Of a DNA stretch of 64,000 bases, positions 37,019 through 45,495 are shown piece after piece (positions within the stretch are counted from its first letter, which is position 1; each line of letters opens with the position of its first letter). The translations under genes were made by a program, and so were the position numbers. The DNA comes from Verrucomicrobiota bacterium (GTDB taxonomy: Bacteria > Verrucomicrobiota > Verrucomicrobiia > Verrucomicrobiales > Akkermansiaceae), in the NCBI GenBank assembly GCA_017301995.1, contig JAFLEH010000002.1:284839-348838 (forward strand), written 5' to 3'. A model generated the notes under the pieces. It ran no database searches, had not been told where the DNA came from, and worked only from the letters and a program-made list of their open reading frames with translations.

Positions 37019-37839
37019 TTTGATAGGTATCGGACGATGGCTTGATTCGTGCGATGTCCGCGGCTGCGGCGGAGCAATCCGAGACCGCCGAGTGCGGCCA
37101 GGCCGAGCGCCGACGATTCCGGCACCGCGAGATTGTCCATGGCAAAGTAGGAAGGAGTGTTCATCCCGAACATGCCGTTGTCGGATGAACTCATGGTGAA
37201 GCGGATCTCATCCACGGTGCCGAGGGCGGAGAAATCGACGTGCGTCCACGTGTTGAGAATATAGTCCTGCGAGTTGTCGGCAAAGCGGTAGTCCGCCAGG
37301 TAGATCGTGGTGTTGGCGGTGGCAAGGTTATTGAAGTAACCGGTGATGGTGAGCAGCAGATAGTCCGGATCATTGCCGGTATCGCCGCCGAATTTCTTGC
37401 TGACGCCCGGGGTTCCGTTCAGCATGTCCAGAGCGGGGTAGGTGATGTTGGTGAAATCCGCACCGAGTCCGGTCATGCTGGTGGCGGTCATGAAGGAGAT
37501 CCGGGTGCCTTCCGGATTGAAAAACGCATCCACATATCCGACCGCGAAGTTGGCCGAGCCTCCCGCACCGCTTCCGGCGTAGGAGCTGTATTGGTTTCCG
37601 TAGCCGGTGGTGACGGTGTCGGTTTTGTTGGAGACGGCGAAGCCGCTCCACGAGGTCACTCCGCCGCCCCAGTCGGTGAAACTGTTCGAGTGGGTGACTC
37701 CCGCGGCGGAGTAGGGGGTGTTGTTGATGTAGCCCTGGCCGCCGAGGTTCGCATCCTCGTAGGTGATGGTGGTTGCGGCGTGGGCGGAGACGGACAATGC
37801 CGCGGCAAGCGCGGCCCGGCAGGTGTTGTATCGGATCAT
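37015..37839 (-). CDS. DUF4465-like secreted protein with PEP-CTERM-like C terminus
   Basis: This 274-residue protein (ATG 37839, chosen because it starts the signal peptide MIRYNTCRAALAAALSVSAHA) has a beta-sandwich body: TITYEDANLGGQGYINNT, SWSGFAVSNKTDT, GSANFAVGY, ISFMTATSMTGLGADF, DYILNTWTHVDFSALG. This is the pattern of DUF4465-type proteins found near B12 or TonB loci. It ends in VPESSALGLAALGGLGLL then RRSRGHR, a PEP-CTERM-like sorting signal as used in Verrucomicrobiota. Fourteen unusual extra residues follow (GHRTNQAIVRYLSK). It is the first gene after the cobalamin riboswitch and overlaps the receptor start by 4 bp. A surface B12-binding role is inferred. Confidence 0.75.
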   Translation of the reverse strand: MIRYNTCRAALAAALSVSAHAATTITYEDANLGGQGYINNTPYSAAGVTHSNSFTDWGGGVTSWSGFAVSNKTDTVTTGYGNQYSSYAGSGAGGSANFAVGYVDAFFNPEGTRISFMTATSMTGLGADFTNITYPALDMLNGTPGVSKKFGGDTGNDPDYLLLTITGYFNNLATANTTIYLADYRFADNSQDYILNTWTHVDFSALGTVDEIRFTMSSSDNGMFGMNTPSYFAMDNLAVPESSALGLAALGGLGLLRRSRGHRTNQAIVRYLSK

Positions 37840-37994
37840 GATGTGTGTTGTGGTGTCAGGTTCTAACCGAGCCATGAGAACCAGCACCGGTCACCGGGAT
37901 TTCACCCCCGAATTTCCGATCCCGATCTCGTCACCCCTCTTTCGCGGAAGGGCCATGTCACACCGGGCACCTCGGCAGTGCCGGCGAGGACGAG

Positions 37995-38190
37995 CGTTGC
38001 GGGCGAAGTATTCGGGCTTCCGGCTATGGCGGAGACTTGGTTAGAGTCCTCGCCGCCGCCCTTCCGCCTTCACCCCTCCTGCCCTTTGGGGACACACGAG
38101 GGATTGGGATGTGGAGTGGCGTCGCCGGTTACCGCTGCGCGACAGCTCCGGAGTTTCACCGGATTCCATGCGCCCGTAACAGGTCATCGG
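37995..38190 (-). promoter_or_regulatory. Cobalamin (B12) riboswitch
   Basis: Read on the minus strand, the conserved core is GGAATCCGGTGAAACTCCGG, followed by AGCTGTCGCGCAGCGG (38127-38167). The 3' B12-box is GAAGCCCGAATACTTCGCCC (about 38000-38019). This is the order and spacing of the adenosylcobalamin aptamer. It precedes the DUF4465-like/TonB receptor operon; the 5' leader continues another 155 bases to the start codon and contains possible expression-platform stems such as CCTCG...CGAGG. The exact outer ends are approximate. Confidence 0.9.
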
Positions 38191-38373
38191 GATTGAGAGT
38201 GGCGTTCGTCCGGCCGACCGGCAAGGAAAATTTTCCCGTCGGGTGAAATTGCGGTACATCCGGGGACATGGGCATGCTGGCTGGGGCCGGCGGGCGGGGC
38301 CGGATTGCCGCAATTCCGCACGAAATCGGGCGGAAGTCTTGACGTTGCGGGCGCGGAGGGCTATCGGTCCGGT

Positions 38374-39924
38374 GTGTCACCGACTCATTTCAGTGTCGTA
38401 TTTTCCCTTGTGTTGACCGGTTTTGGCGCCGCCCAGACCTGGCAGCGCGAGACTGTGGATTTCGCGGCGATCCAAAGCCGGGCGAAGGATTTGGCGAACA
38501 AACCCTACGAAGCGCCGGATTCCTCAAAGTTGCCGGACTGGATGAAGCAGCTCACCTACGACCAATACCGCGACATCCGGTTCAATCCGGATCTCGCGTT
38601 GTGGAGTGGCGACGAAAGCCCTTTCCGCGCGATGTTTTTCCATCCGGGCTATCTTTTCCGCGAGCCGGTGGGGATCAACGAGTTCACCGCCACGCATGTC
38701 CAGCGCGTCCGCTCGACGGACGGATTCTTCAACTATGGAAAGCTGGTGGCCGACCGCGGCGATTTTCCGACCGACTGCGGGTTCGCCGGGTTCAAGCTGC
38801 TGGCGAGCATGAACAATCCGTCGGTGATCGATGAGATGATCGTGCTTCAGGGAGCGAGTTACTGGCGGGCGCTCGGCAAGGGGCAGCGCTACGGGCTATC
38901 CTCCCGTGGTCTGGCGGTGGACACCGGGGTGGAAGGCGGTGAGGAGGAGTTCCCGCTGTTCCGGGAGTTTTGGTTGGGTAAACCCGCGAAGGGTGACACG
39001 GCCGCGACGTTCTACGCGTTGTTGGATGGACCGTCCTACTGCGGCGCCTACGCGTTTCGGGTCGAGCCCGGCGCCGACACGATGGTCACGGTCAACGCGG
39101 TTCTGTTCGCCCGCAAGGCGGTGCGGCGGTTAGGGATCGCGCCGATGTCCAGCATGTTCTGGTTCGGTGAAAACTCGCGGCGCCGGTTTGACGACTACCG
39201 GCCCGAGGTTCACGACTCCGACGGCCTGGTGATCCGGACCGGTTCCGGCGAGCGGATCTGGCGGCCGCTGGTCAATGACACGGGGCGGCTGGAGTTCAGC
39301 TTCTTCAAGATGGACAAGTGCGAGGGTTTCGGGCTGCTGCAGCGTGACAGGCGCTTCGCGGCATTCGAGGATGGCGAGGCGGATTATCATCTGCGGCCGT
39401 CGTTGTGGATAGAGCCGACTTCCGACTGGGGTGCCGGGCGTGTTGTTCTGATGGAGATTCCCACCGAAAACGAATTGTCGGATAACGTGGTGGCGTTGTG
39501 GGAACCCGCGACGACCCCCCAGCCGGGTGATCGCGTGGAGTTTTCCTATCGCCAGCACTGGACGATGGCGGACAATCCGTCGCAGGCCGCCGCGCGGGTG
39601 GTGGCGACCCGCACGGGTGTCCACAAATGGCAGCCGGAACAGCGCACGGTGATCGTTGAGTTTGCCGGCGACGCGCTGGACAAGCTCGACGAAAAGCAGC
39701 CGGAGCCGCTGGTGGAAATGTTGGGCGAGGCCGCGGCAAAGGCGAAGATCCAGGGTGTGGCGGTGCAGCGGATGGAACCCGGCCATTGGCGGCTGGCATT
39801 CCAGATCGCTCCCGCCGCCGAGGGCGGCAAACTCGCGGACGTTGGACCGCTCGAGCTGCGTGCCTGTCTGAAACACGGTGAAGATTATCTAACTGAAACA
39901 TGGTCGTATCGTATCATCCCCTAG
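38374..39924 (+). CDS. opgG: Glucan biosynthesis protein G (OpgG/MdoG family)
   Basis: OpgG is the periplasmic protein needed to make and branch osmoregulated periplasmic glucans. Starting at GTG 38374 the product is 516 residues with a signal peptide (VSPTHFSVVFSLVLTGFGAAQ). It has the MdoG domain throughout: IRFNPDLALWSGDESPFRAMFFHPGYLF, INEFTATHVQRVRS, GASYWRALGKGQRYGLSSRGLAVDT, and SSMFWFGENS followed by YRPEVHDSDGL. An in-frame ATG at 38305 is possible but would place extra residues before the leader. The end overlaps the next gene by 25 bp, and opgH follows, so the three genes form an operon. Confidence 0.93.
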   Translation: MSPTHFSVVFSLVLTGFGAAQTWQRETVDFAAIQSRAKDLANKPYEAPDSSKLPDWMKQLTYDQYRDIRFNPDLALWSGDESPFRAMFFHPGYLFREPVGINEFTATHVQRVRSTDGFFNYGKLVADRGDFPTDCGFAGFKLLASMNNPSVIDEMIVLQGASYWRALGKGQRYGLSSRGLAVDTGVEGGEEEFPLFREFWLGKPAKGDTAATFYALLDGPSYCGAYAFRVEPGADTMVTVNAVLFARKAVRRLGIAPMSSMFWFGENSRRRFDDYRPEVHDSDGLVIRTGSGERIWRPLVNDTGRLEFSFFKMDKCEGFGLLQRDRRFAAFEDGEADYHLRPSLWIEPTSDWGAGRVVLMEIPTENELSDNVVALWEPATTPQPGDRVEFSYRQHWTMADNPSQAAARVVATRTGVHKWQPEQRTVIVEFAGDALDKLDEKQPEPLVEMLGEAAAKAKIQGVAVQRMEPGHWRLAFQIAPAAEGGKLADVGPLELRACLKHGEDYLTETWSYRIIP

Positions 39925-40487
39925 AGACGCCCACACCGCTGAGCGAAGCGGAGCTTGAGGAGTGGGAAGAGGCCTACGCGGCCGTGGAGGCGTATTTCCA
40001 GGCGCTCCGGATCAAGAACCGCCTGTTGGTGGCGGAGTTGGTCCGCAAGGTGCTGTGGCGGGCGTCGGAGCGCAGGGCGAAGGAACCGAAATGTTCGGCG
40101 CGCGAGTTGGCGGTGGAAGAGGCGCTGGCGGAAATCGCGGCTTGGACGCAAACCGTGTTGGACGAACCGCTGGAGCACAGCCGGATGGCGGCTCGCGGTC
40201 GGCTGGCGCTGCTGTTGACCGGCATGCCCGACAAATGGCAGGGCGTGTTTCTAACGCCGCCGCCGTGGCCGCCGGCGTTTGTCGAGGCGATGCGCAGCGC
40301 CTATCTGGCGTCGGCGCCGAATTTTGCCGGGCTGCCGATGGTGGCGCGGCCGCTGGAGCTGAACGTGTTCGGCAGCGGCGCGGCGCAGTGGTGGGATACC
40401 ATGGATCGCCGGCCCATCATGCGGATCATGTTCACCCTGGTGCTGCTGGCGGTGGTCGCGGCGGCCGTTTGGTCCATCTATTTCTAA
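39900..40487 (+). CDS. Small membrane protein between opgG and opgH (possible detached OpgH N-terminal module)
   Basis: This 195-residue protein has a soluble helical N-terminal part (Glu/Ala-rich, EELEEWEEAYAAVEAYF style) and a single C-terminal transmembrane helix (about 173-194, MFTLVLLAVVAAAVWSIYF). No domain was recognised. It starts 25 bp before the opgG stop and ends 4 bp before opgH, so it is tightly coupled to both. Proteobacterial OpgH has a cytoplasmic N-terminal extension before its first helix that the opgH here lacks. This gene may encode that part separately, but the link is inference only. Confidence 0.78.
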   Translation: MVVSYHPLETPTPLSEAELEEWEEAYAAVEAYFQALRIKNRLLVAELVRKVLWRASERRAKEPKCSARELAVEEALAEIAAWTQTVLDEPLEHSRMAARGRLALLLTGMPDKWQGVFLTPPPWPPAFVEAMRSAYLASAPNFAGLPMVARPLELNVFGSGAAQWWDTMDRRPIMRIMFTLVLLAVVAAAVWSIYF

Positions 40488-40491
40488 CATC

Positions 40492-42633
40492 ATGGATAGC
40501 ATTCACGCCCACGCTCCCGAACCCTGCCGCCCGTTTTACGGGAGAATCCGGCGGTTTTTGCGGCGGTTGGTGTTCTTCACCAGCGTGGTGGTGGTCAACG
40601 TGGCGGCCACGTTCTGGCTGTGGGACCTTTTCTGGCGGATGGGCCTGCACCGGGCGCACTACGTGCTGCTGCTGGTGTTTTTCGTGCTCAATGGCCTGCT
40701 GGTGCTCGGGTCCTTCCATGCGATCTTCGGCGCGTTCGACATGCTGCTGGGCCGCAAGCGCTCGGTCCGGATCACCAAGCTGGCCGACGGTCTAACTGAC
40801 CCGCTGGTCAAACGGTTCGCCGTGGTGATGCCGATCTACAACGAGGACGCGGTGAAGATTTGCGCGCGGATCGAGGCGATCCACCGCTCGATCGAGGCCA
40901 CCGGCCAGATCGCGTCCTTCGATTTCTTCATCCTCAGCGATACCCGCGACCTCGATCTGTGGGTGGTGGAGGAAACCGCTTGGACCAACCTGTGCCGGCG
41001 GTTGGACGGATTCGGCCGGATCTACTACCGGCGTCGTAAGACCAATGAGAACCGCAAGGCCGGCAACATAGGCGACTTCGTCCGCACCTGGGGCGGCGGC
41101 TACGAGGGCATGCTGGTGCTGGACGCCGACAGCCTGATGGACGGCGCGGACATCGTGAAGATGGCGCGGGTGATGGAGGCCTATCCGCGGCTCGGGATTC
41201 TGCAAACCCCGCCGCGGCTGATTCGCGGGGTGTCGGTGTTCACCCGGCTCCAACAGTTCGCGATGCGGCTTTACGGACCGCTGTTCATCCGGGGATTGAA
41301 TTTCTGGCAGCTCGATGGCGGCAGCTACTGGGGCCATAACGCGCTGATCCGAATGGCGCCGTTTTCCGAATTCTGCGAACTGCCCGCGCTGCCGGGGCGG
41401 GAGCCGTTCGGCGGACGCATTCTGAGTCATGATTTCGTGGAAGCCGCGCTGATGGTCCGCGAGGGCTGGGAGGTGTGGCTCGCGTGGGACATCGAGGGCA
41501 CCTACGAGGAGGCCCCGCCGACGCTGATCGACCACCTCAAGCGCGACCGCCGCTGGTGCCAGGGGAATCTCCAGCATTTGTGGCTGATTTTCGCCCGCAA
41601 GCTGCCATTTTCGGTTAGGGTTCACCTGTTCATGGGCATCATGGCCTATCTGGCAAGCCCGATCTGGTTCCTGTTCCTGCTCCAAAGCACCTGGCTGGCG
41701 TGGGACCGCCGGGCCAGCGGGCTGAGCAGCATCTCGGTGCCGGGCTACGTGGCCAAGTGGTTCAAGCTCGACGATTTCATGCAGAGCCTGACGCTTTCCG
41801 TAACGATCATGGCGCTGCTGTTCCTACCGAAGATTCTCGCGGTGATCGGCGCGGTGCTCACGCCATCGATCCGCCGCTCCTTTGGCGGCGGTTTCCGGAT
41901 CCTGTTTGGCGCGCTGTTTGAGACGGTGGTGTCGATGCTGCTGGCTCCCTGTGTGATGGTGGCGCACACCCTGATGGTGGCCAGCATTGTGGTCGGTAAA
42001 GCGGTGGGCTGGGGCACCCAGAGCCGGGAAACCGACGGCACCGCGTGGGTGGACGCGTTCCGGTTTCATGCGGCGCAAACCCTGTTGGGACTGGCATGGA
42101 CCGCGTTGGCGATGAAGATCGGATTGGTCTTCGCCGCGTGGATGGCGCCGATTTTGCTAGGGTTGGTCTTGAGCGCGCCGGTTTCCGTGTGGACCAGCAG
42201 GGCGCGGTATGGCCGGGCGCTGGCTCGGCGCGGACTGCTCTCGATTCCCGAGGAAATCAACCCGCCGGAGGTGATCCGTCTGGCGGATTCCGCCACGGCG
42301 GCGGTGGATCCGGCGCTGGACGCCACCTGCGAAGGACGCCACGGGGTGATGGCGGCGGTAGTCGATCCCTATGTGAATGGGGTGCATGTTTCCCTGCTCG
42401 AACCCGCCGAGTTGACCGCCGCCCAGGAGGCGCTGGCGGAACGTTGTCTGGTGGAGGGGCCTTCCGCGCTTGACAAGAAGGAGCTTGCCGAGTTGCTCTA
42501 TTTGGCACCGGCCATGCTGCGTCTCCATCGTGCCGTGTGGCTGCGGCCGGCGGACACCATCCACGCCGTCTGGACCCAGGCGGTGGAAAGCTATCGTCGC
42601 CGCCTCGAGGGCGCTCCCTCCGCTCCAAACTGA
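40492..42633 (+). CDS. opgH: Glucan glucosyltransferase H (OpgH/MdoH family, GT2)
   Basis: OpgH polymerises the beta-glucan backbone from UDP-glucose and exports it across the inner membrane. The 713-residue protein has two N-terminal helices (about residues 27-48 and 57-80), then a GT2 catalytic domain. That domain shows PIYNED (114-119), FILSDTRD, LVLDADSLM (Asp211/Asp213), HDFVEAALMVREGW and RDRRWCQGN (Arg354-Trp355). Several C-terminal helices follow. It is shorter than the 847-residue E. coli enzyme, lacking most of the N-terminal cytoplasmic part. It follows the small membrane protein by 4 bp. Confidence 0.95.
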   Translation: MDSIHAHAPEPCRPFYGRIRRFLRRLVFFTSVVVVNVAATFWLWDLFWRMGLHRAHYVLLLVFFVLNGLLVLGSFHAIFGAFDMLLGRKRSVRITKLADGLTDPLVKRFAVVMPIYNEDAVKICARIEAIHRSIEATGQIASFDFFILSDTRDLDLWVVEETAWTNLCRRLDGFGRIYYRRRKTNENRKAGNIGDFVRTWGGGYEGMLVLDADSLMDGADIVKMARVMEAYPRLGILQTPPRLIRGVSVFTRLQQFAMRLYGPLFIRGLNFWQLDGGSYWGHNALIRMAPFSEFCELPALPGREPFGGRILSHDFVEAALMVREGWEVWLAWDIEGTYEEAPPTLIDHLKRDRRWCQGNLQHLWLIFARKLPFSVRVHLFMGIMAYLASPIWFLFLLQSTWLAWDRRASGLSSISVPGYVAKWFKLDDFMQSLTLSVTIMALLFLPKILAVIGAVLTPSIRRSFGGGFRILFGALFETVVSMLLAPCVMVAHTLMVASIVVGKAVGWGTQSRETDGTAWVDAFRFHAAQTLLGLAWTALAMKIGLVFAAWMAPILLGLVLSAPVSVWTSRARYGRALARRGLLSIPEEINPPEVIRLADSATAAVDPALDATCEGRHGVMAAVVDPYVNGVHVSLLEPAELTAAQEALAERCLVEGPSALDKKELAELLYLAPAMLRLHRAVWLRPADTIHAVWTQAVESYRRRLEGAPSAPN

Positions 42634-42663
42634 TCTAACACAAAAAACCAACCCCACGAAACC

Positions 42664-43848
42664 ATGCTCCAGATCAATCCGAATCTAGCCGACCTGGTGG
42701 CCGACGCCGCCGCCGGGCTGCGCGACCGCCTCAATGCCACCGCCTCCATCACCGCCGCCGCGCCCGGACGGGTCAATCTGATCGGCGAGCACATCGACTA
42801 CTGTGACGGGTTTGTGATGCCGTTCGCGATCGACCGCTACATCGTGATCGCCGGATGCGCGAACGGAACCAAGGACGCCCGTGTGGCGACCGCGCTGGAC
42901 GGTGAAATCGCCGTGTTTGACGTGAGCGTTCCGCAGCAGGAAGCCGCGCCGAAATGGAGCAACTACCTGCGCGGGGTCATCGCCGGATTCCAAGCGAAGG
43001 GCTATCACATTCCGGGGTTTGACGCTTATATCATTTCCTCGATTCCCGGAGGTGCCGGATTGTCTTCCAGCGCGGCTTTGGAATGCGCGATGGCCACGTT
43101 CCTCGAAGGTCTGTTGGATACCGTGATGGACACCCGCGAAAAGGCGCTGCTGTGCCAGAAGGCCGAGCACGATTTCGCCCACGTTCCGTGCGGCATCATG
43201 GACCAGTTCGCGTCCGCTTTCGGCAAGGCCAACCGGCTGGTGCTCATCGACTGCCAATCCGGTGAGCCGGAGTTGGTGCCGTTCGAAAACCCCGATCTAA
43301 CCGTCATTATCGCCAACACCATGGTCCATCACGAATTGTCCGACGGCGGCTATGCGGCGCGGCGGAAACACACCGAGGACGGACTCGCGATCATCGGCAA
43401 GAAGTCCTGGCGCGAGGTCACCGAAAGCGACGTGACCGGGGCGTGGGATCGCTTGGGCGACCCCGTGAACCGCCGCTCGCGCCATGTGGTGGGCGAGATC
43501 GCTAGGACCCAGGCGGCCGCCACCGCGCTGGAGAAGAACGACTTCGGCTCGCTCGGGCCGTTGATGGCCGCCAGCCATGATTCGCTGCGCGACGACTTCG
43601 AGGTTTCCTGCAAGGAGTTGGACATCATGGTGGAGATCGCCCGCAACATCGGTTCGGTGGGCGGCGTGATCGGCGCGCGGATGACCGGCGGCGGATTCGG
43701 CGGATCCACGGTCACGCTTTGCCAATCCAGCAAGGCGGCCGAAATCGCGGCCACGCTTGCCGCCGAGTACATCGCGGCCACTGGAATCACCCCGCAGATT
43801 TTCGCCTCCCGCCCGTCCCAGGGCGCGCATCTGGTTTTCAAGTCCTGA
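42664..43848 (+). CDS. galK: Galactokinase
   Basis: GalK phosphorylates galactose in the first committed step of the Leloir pathway. The 394-residue GHMP kinase shows the galactokinase signature GRVNLIGEHIDYCDGFVMPFAID, the ATP-binding GGAGLSSSAALE, CGIMDQFASAFG, and the third GHMP motif GARMTGGGFGGSTV. Length is normal. It lies 30 bp after opgH on the same strand and may be cotranscribed. Other gal genes are not adjacent, but the alpha-galactosidase at the right end of the window could supply galactose. Confidence 0.97.
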   Translation: MLQINPNLADLVADAAAGLRDRLNATASITAAAPGRVNLIGEHIDYCDGFVMPFAIDRYIVIAGCANGTKDARVATALDGEIAVFDVSVPQQEAAPKWSNYLRGVIAGFQAKGYHIPGFDAYIISSIPGGAGLSSSAALECAMATFLEGLLDTVMDTREKALLCQKAEHDFAHVPCGIMDQFASAFGKANRLVLIDCQSGEPELVPFENPDLTVIIANTMVHHELSDGGYAARRKHTEDGLAIIGKKSWREVTESDVTGAWDRLGDPVNRRSRHVVGEIARTQAAATALEKNDFGSLGPLMAASHDSLRDDFEVSCKELDIMVEIARNIGSVGGVIGARMTGGGFGGSTVTLCQSSKAAEIAATLAAEYIAATGITPQIFASRPSQGAHLVFKS

Positions 43849-43916
43849 ACGGCAAACCGGAACGGAAACGATCCGGCTTCACCGCGCCAAGGCGCCGTCC
43901 CGCGGGACGCGCGCCT

Positions 43917-44843
43917 TTACGCTTCGCCGCTCTCCGGCTTGAGATAATAGAGCACGGACATCCGGACGGCGATGCCGTTTTCGACCTGGTCGTTGATGAG
44001 TGAGCGCTCGTAGTCCATCACGGCGTCGCAGAGTTCCACACCGCGGTTCACGGGGCCGGGGTGCATGATGTAGAGCCCGCGGTCGCGGATTTGTTGGAGA
44101 CGGGTCTCGGTGACTCCGTAGAGCCGGTGGTATTCGCGCACCGAGGGGAAGTATTGGACGTCCTGCCGCTCCATCTGGACGCGCAGCAGATAGACGAAGT
44201 CCGGCCCCCAGGCCATCGCCTCGTCGTAGTTGGTGAAACGCCGGGTCTGCTCCGGTCCCACCCGCGGCACCAGTGTGCCGGGCCCCAGATAGGCCACTTC
44301 CACTCCGAGTTTCTTCAGCACCGTGCTGGTGGATCGCGCGACCCGGGAGTGGAGGATGTCGCCGACGATGAGGACTTTCCGACCCGCGGGTTCGGGGAAT
44401 TTCTCCTTGATGGTGAACGCGTCTAACAATGCCTGCGTGGGATGCGCGTGGGCACCGTCGCCGGCATTGACCACGGATGCCTTGGTGAGCTTGGCGATCA
44501 CCCCCGGCAAGCCGGAATTCCGGTGGCGCACGATGATGAAATCGGTGCGCATCGCCTGCAGCGTCTCGATGGTTTCCCTAACCGACTCGCCCTTGGTGAT
44601 CGAGGAATGGGCGACGTCGAAGTTCACCACATCGGCGGAAAGCCGTTTGGCGGCGACCTCGAACGACGAGTGGGTGCGGGTGCTCGCCTCGTAGAAAAGC
44701 ATGAGGACCGATTTGCCCTTGAGGGCGGGCACCTTTTTCACCGAGCGGGTGAAGAGTTCCTTGAAGGGGGCCGCCTGATCTAGCAGACGGTCGATTTCCC
44801 CGCGTTCGAGGGAGACGATGTCGAGGAGGTCTTTACGAGCCAT
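43917..44843 (-). CDS. pyrB: Aspartate carbamoyltransferase, catalytic chain
   Basis: PyrB condenses carbamoyl phosphate and aspartate in pyrimidine synthesis. The 308-residue product has the carbamoyl-phosphate motif ASTRTHSS (53-60), the SSITKGES loop (80-87), NAGDGAHAHPTQALLD, the catalytic-loop GDILHSRVARS, and MHPGPVNRG. ATG 44843 gives the standard N terminus (MARKDLLDIVSL) and overlaps the upstream membrane-protein gene by 11 bp. A longer reading frame to 44987 would intrude into that gene. It is last in the purD-pyrR-membrane protein-pyrB cluster. No pyrI regulatory chain or pyrC is present. Confidence 0.97.
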   Translation of the reverse strand: MARKDLLDIVSLERGEIDRLLDQAAPFKELFTRSVKKVPALKGKSVLMLFYEASTRTHSSFEVAAKRLSADVVNFDVAHSSITKGESVRETIETLQAMRTDFIIVRHRNSGLPGVIAKLTKASVVNAGDGAHAHPTQALLDAFTIKEKFPEPAGRKVLIVGDILHSRVARSTSTVLKKLGVEVAYLGPGTLVPRVGPEQTRRFTNYDEAMAWGPDFVYLLRVQMERQDVQYFPSVREYHRLYGVTETRLQQIRDRGLYIMHPGPVNRGVELCDAVMDYERSLINDQVENGIAVRMSVLYYLKPESGEA

Positions 44844-45495
44844 GGCGGAGTTGGGGGAAGTAGTGGAGAACGGCGAACACGAGGGCGAAAAAGGCGGTGA
44901 TGGCCACGAAGGCCGCGTGGTGGCGCGACTGGGTGCGCTTGAGCGCGATGTATCCCGCCAACGGGAGGGAGGCGACCGTTCCGGCAACCAGCAGATGGTA
45001 CCCCTCGCTCATGGTCTGCCCGAGCTGATAGGACTCGGATAGGTTCGCCAGACCGCGGAGCAGGGTCGGGGCCGCCGCTCCGCCTATGGAAAGGACGTAG
45101 GCGAGCGCGAGAACCGGCTTGGACGCGGCCTGCGGGAGTTCGAAACCGCCTTCCTTGATCGCGGCGATCGCGCTTTGCCGGCGGATGGCCGCGAGTTCCT
45201 CCGGGGAGTGTCTGTGGTCTGGCAGCTTGGAGTTTGCGGGTGCGGTGGCGTGCCGCGGCGATGGTAACGGCTCGCGTTCGGAGCGCTTGAGCGATCGGAT
45301 GGGCTTCGGTTCGTGTGATGCGGCCGGGGCATGGGCCGGAGGGTCCAGGTGGACGGCGGCAGGCTCGGGTTCCGGCACGGGTGGCGGCTCCGGCGGAGCA
45401 GGCTGGGCTGCCGGGTCGTGGCCCGGCACGCCAAGGGCGTCGCGGAGTTTTGCCAGTTCCTCGGGGCTCTTCTTGTGGGTGGGCAGGGTGCTCAT
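44833..45495 (-). CDS. Membrane protein embedded in the pyrimidine operon, function unknown
   Basis: The 220-residue protein has a Pro/Ala-rich, probably disordered N-terminal half. Two copies of a short motif flank it: KSPEELAKLRDALG at residues about 9-22 and HSPEELAAIRRQSA at about 95-108. Three transmembrane helices follow (around 128-146, 165-184 and 190-210). The repeated SPEELAxLR motif suggests a short helical binding element. It overlaps pyrR by 4 bp and pyrB by 11 bp, so it is made together with both. I do not recognise the family. It could tether or sense something for the pathway, but that is speculation. Confidence 0.8.
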   Translation of the reverse strand: MSTLPTHKKSPEELAKLRDALGVPGHDPAAQPAPPEPPPVPEPEPAAVHLDPPAHAPAASHEPKPIRSLKRSEREPLPSPRHATAPANSKLPDHRHSPEELAAIRRQSAIAAIKEGGFELPQAASKPVLALAYVLSIGGAAAPTLLRGLANLSESYQLGQTMSEGYHLLVAGTVASLPLAGYIALKRTQSRHHAAFVAITAFFALVFAVLHYFPQLRHGS

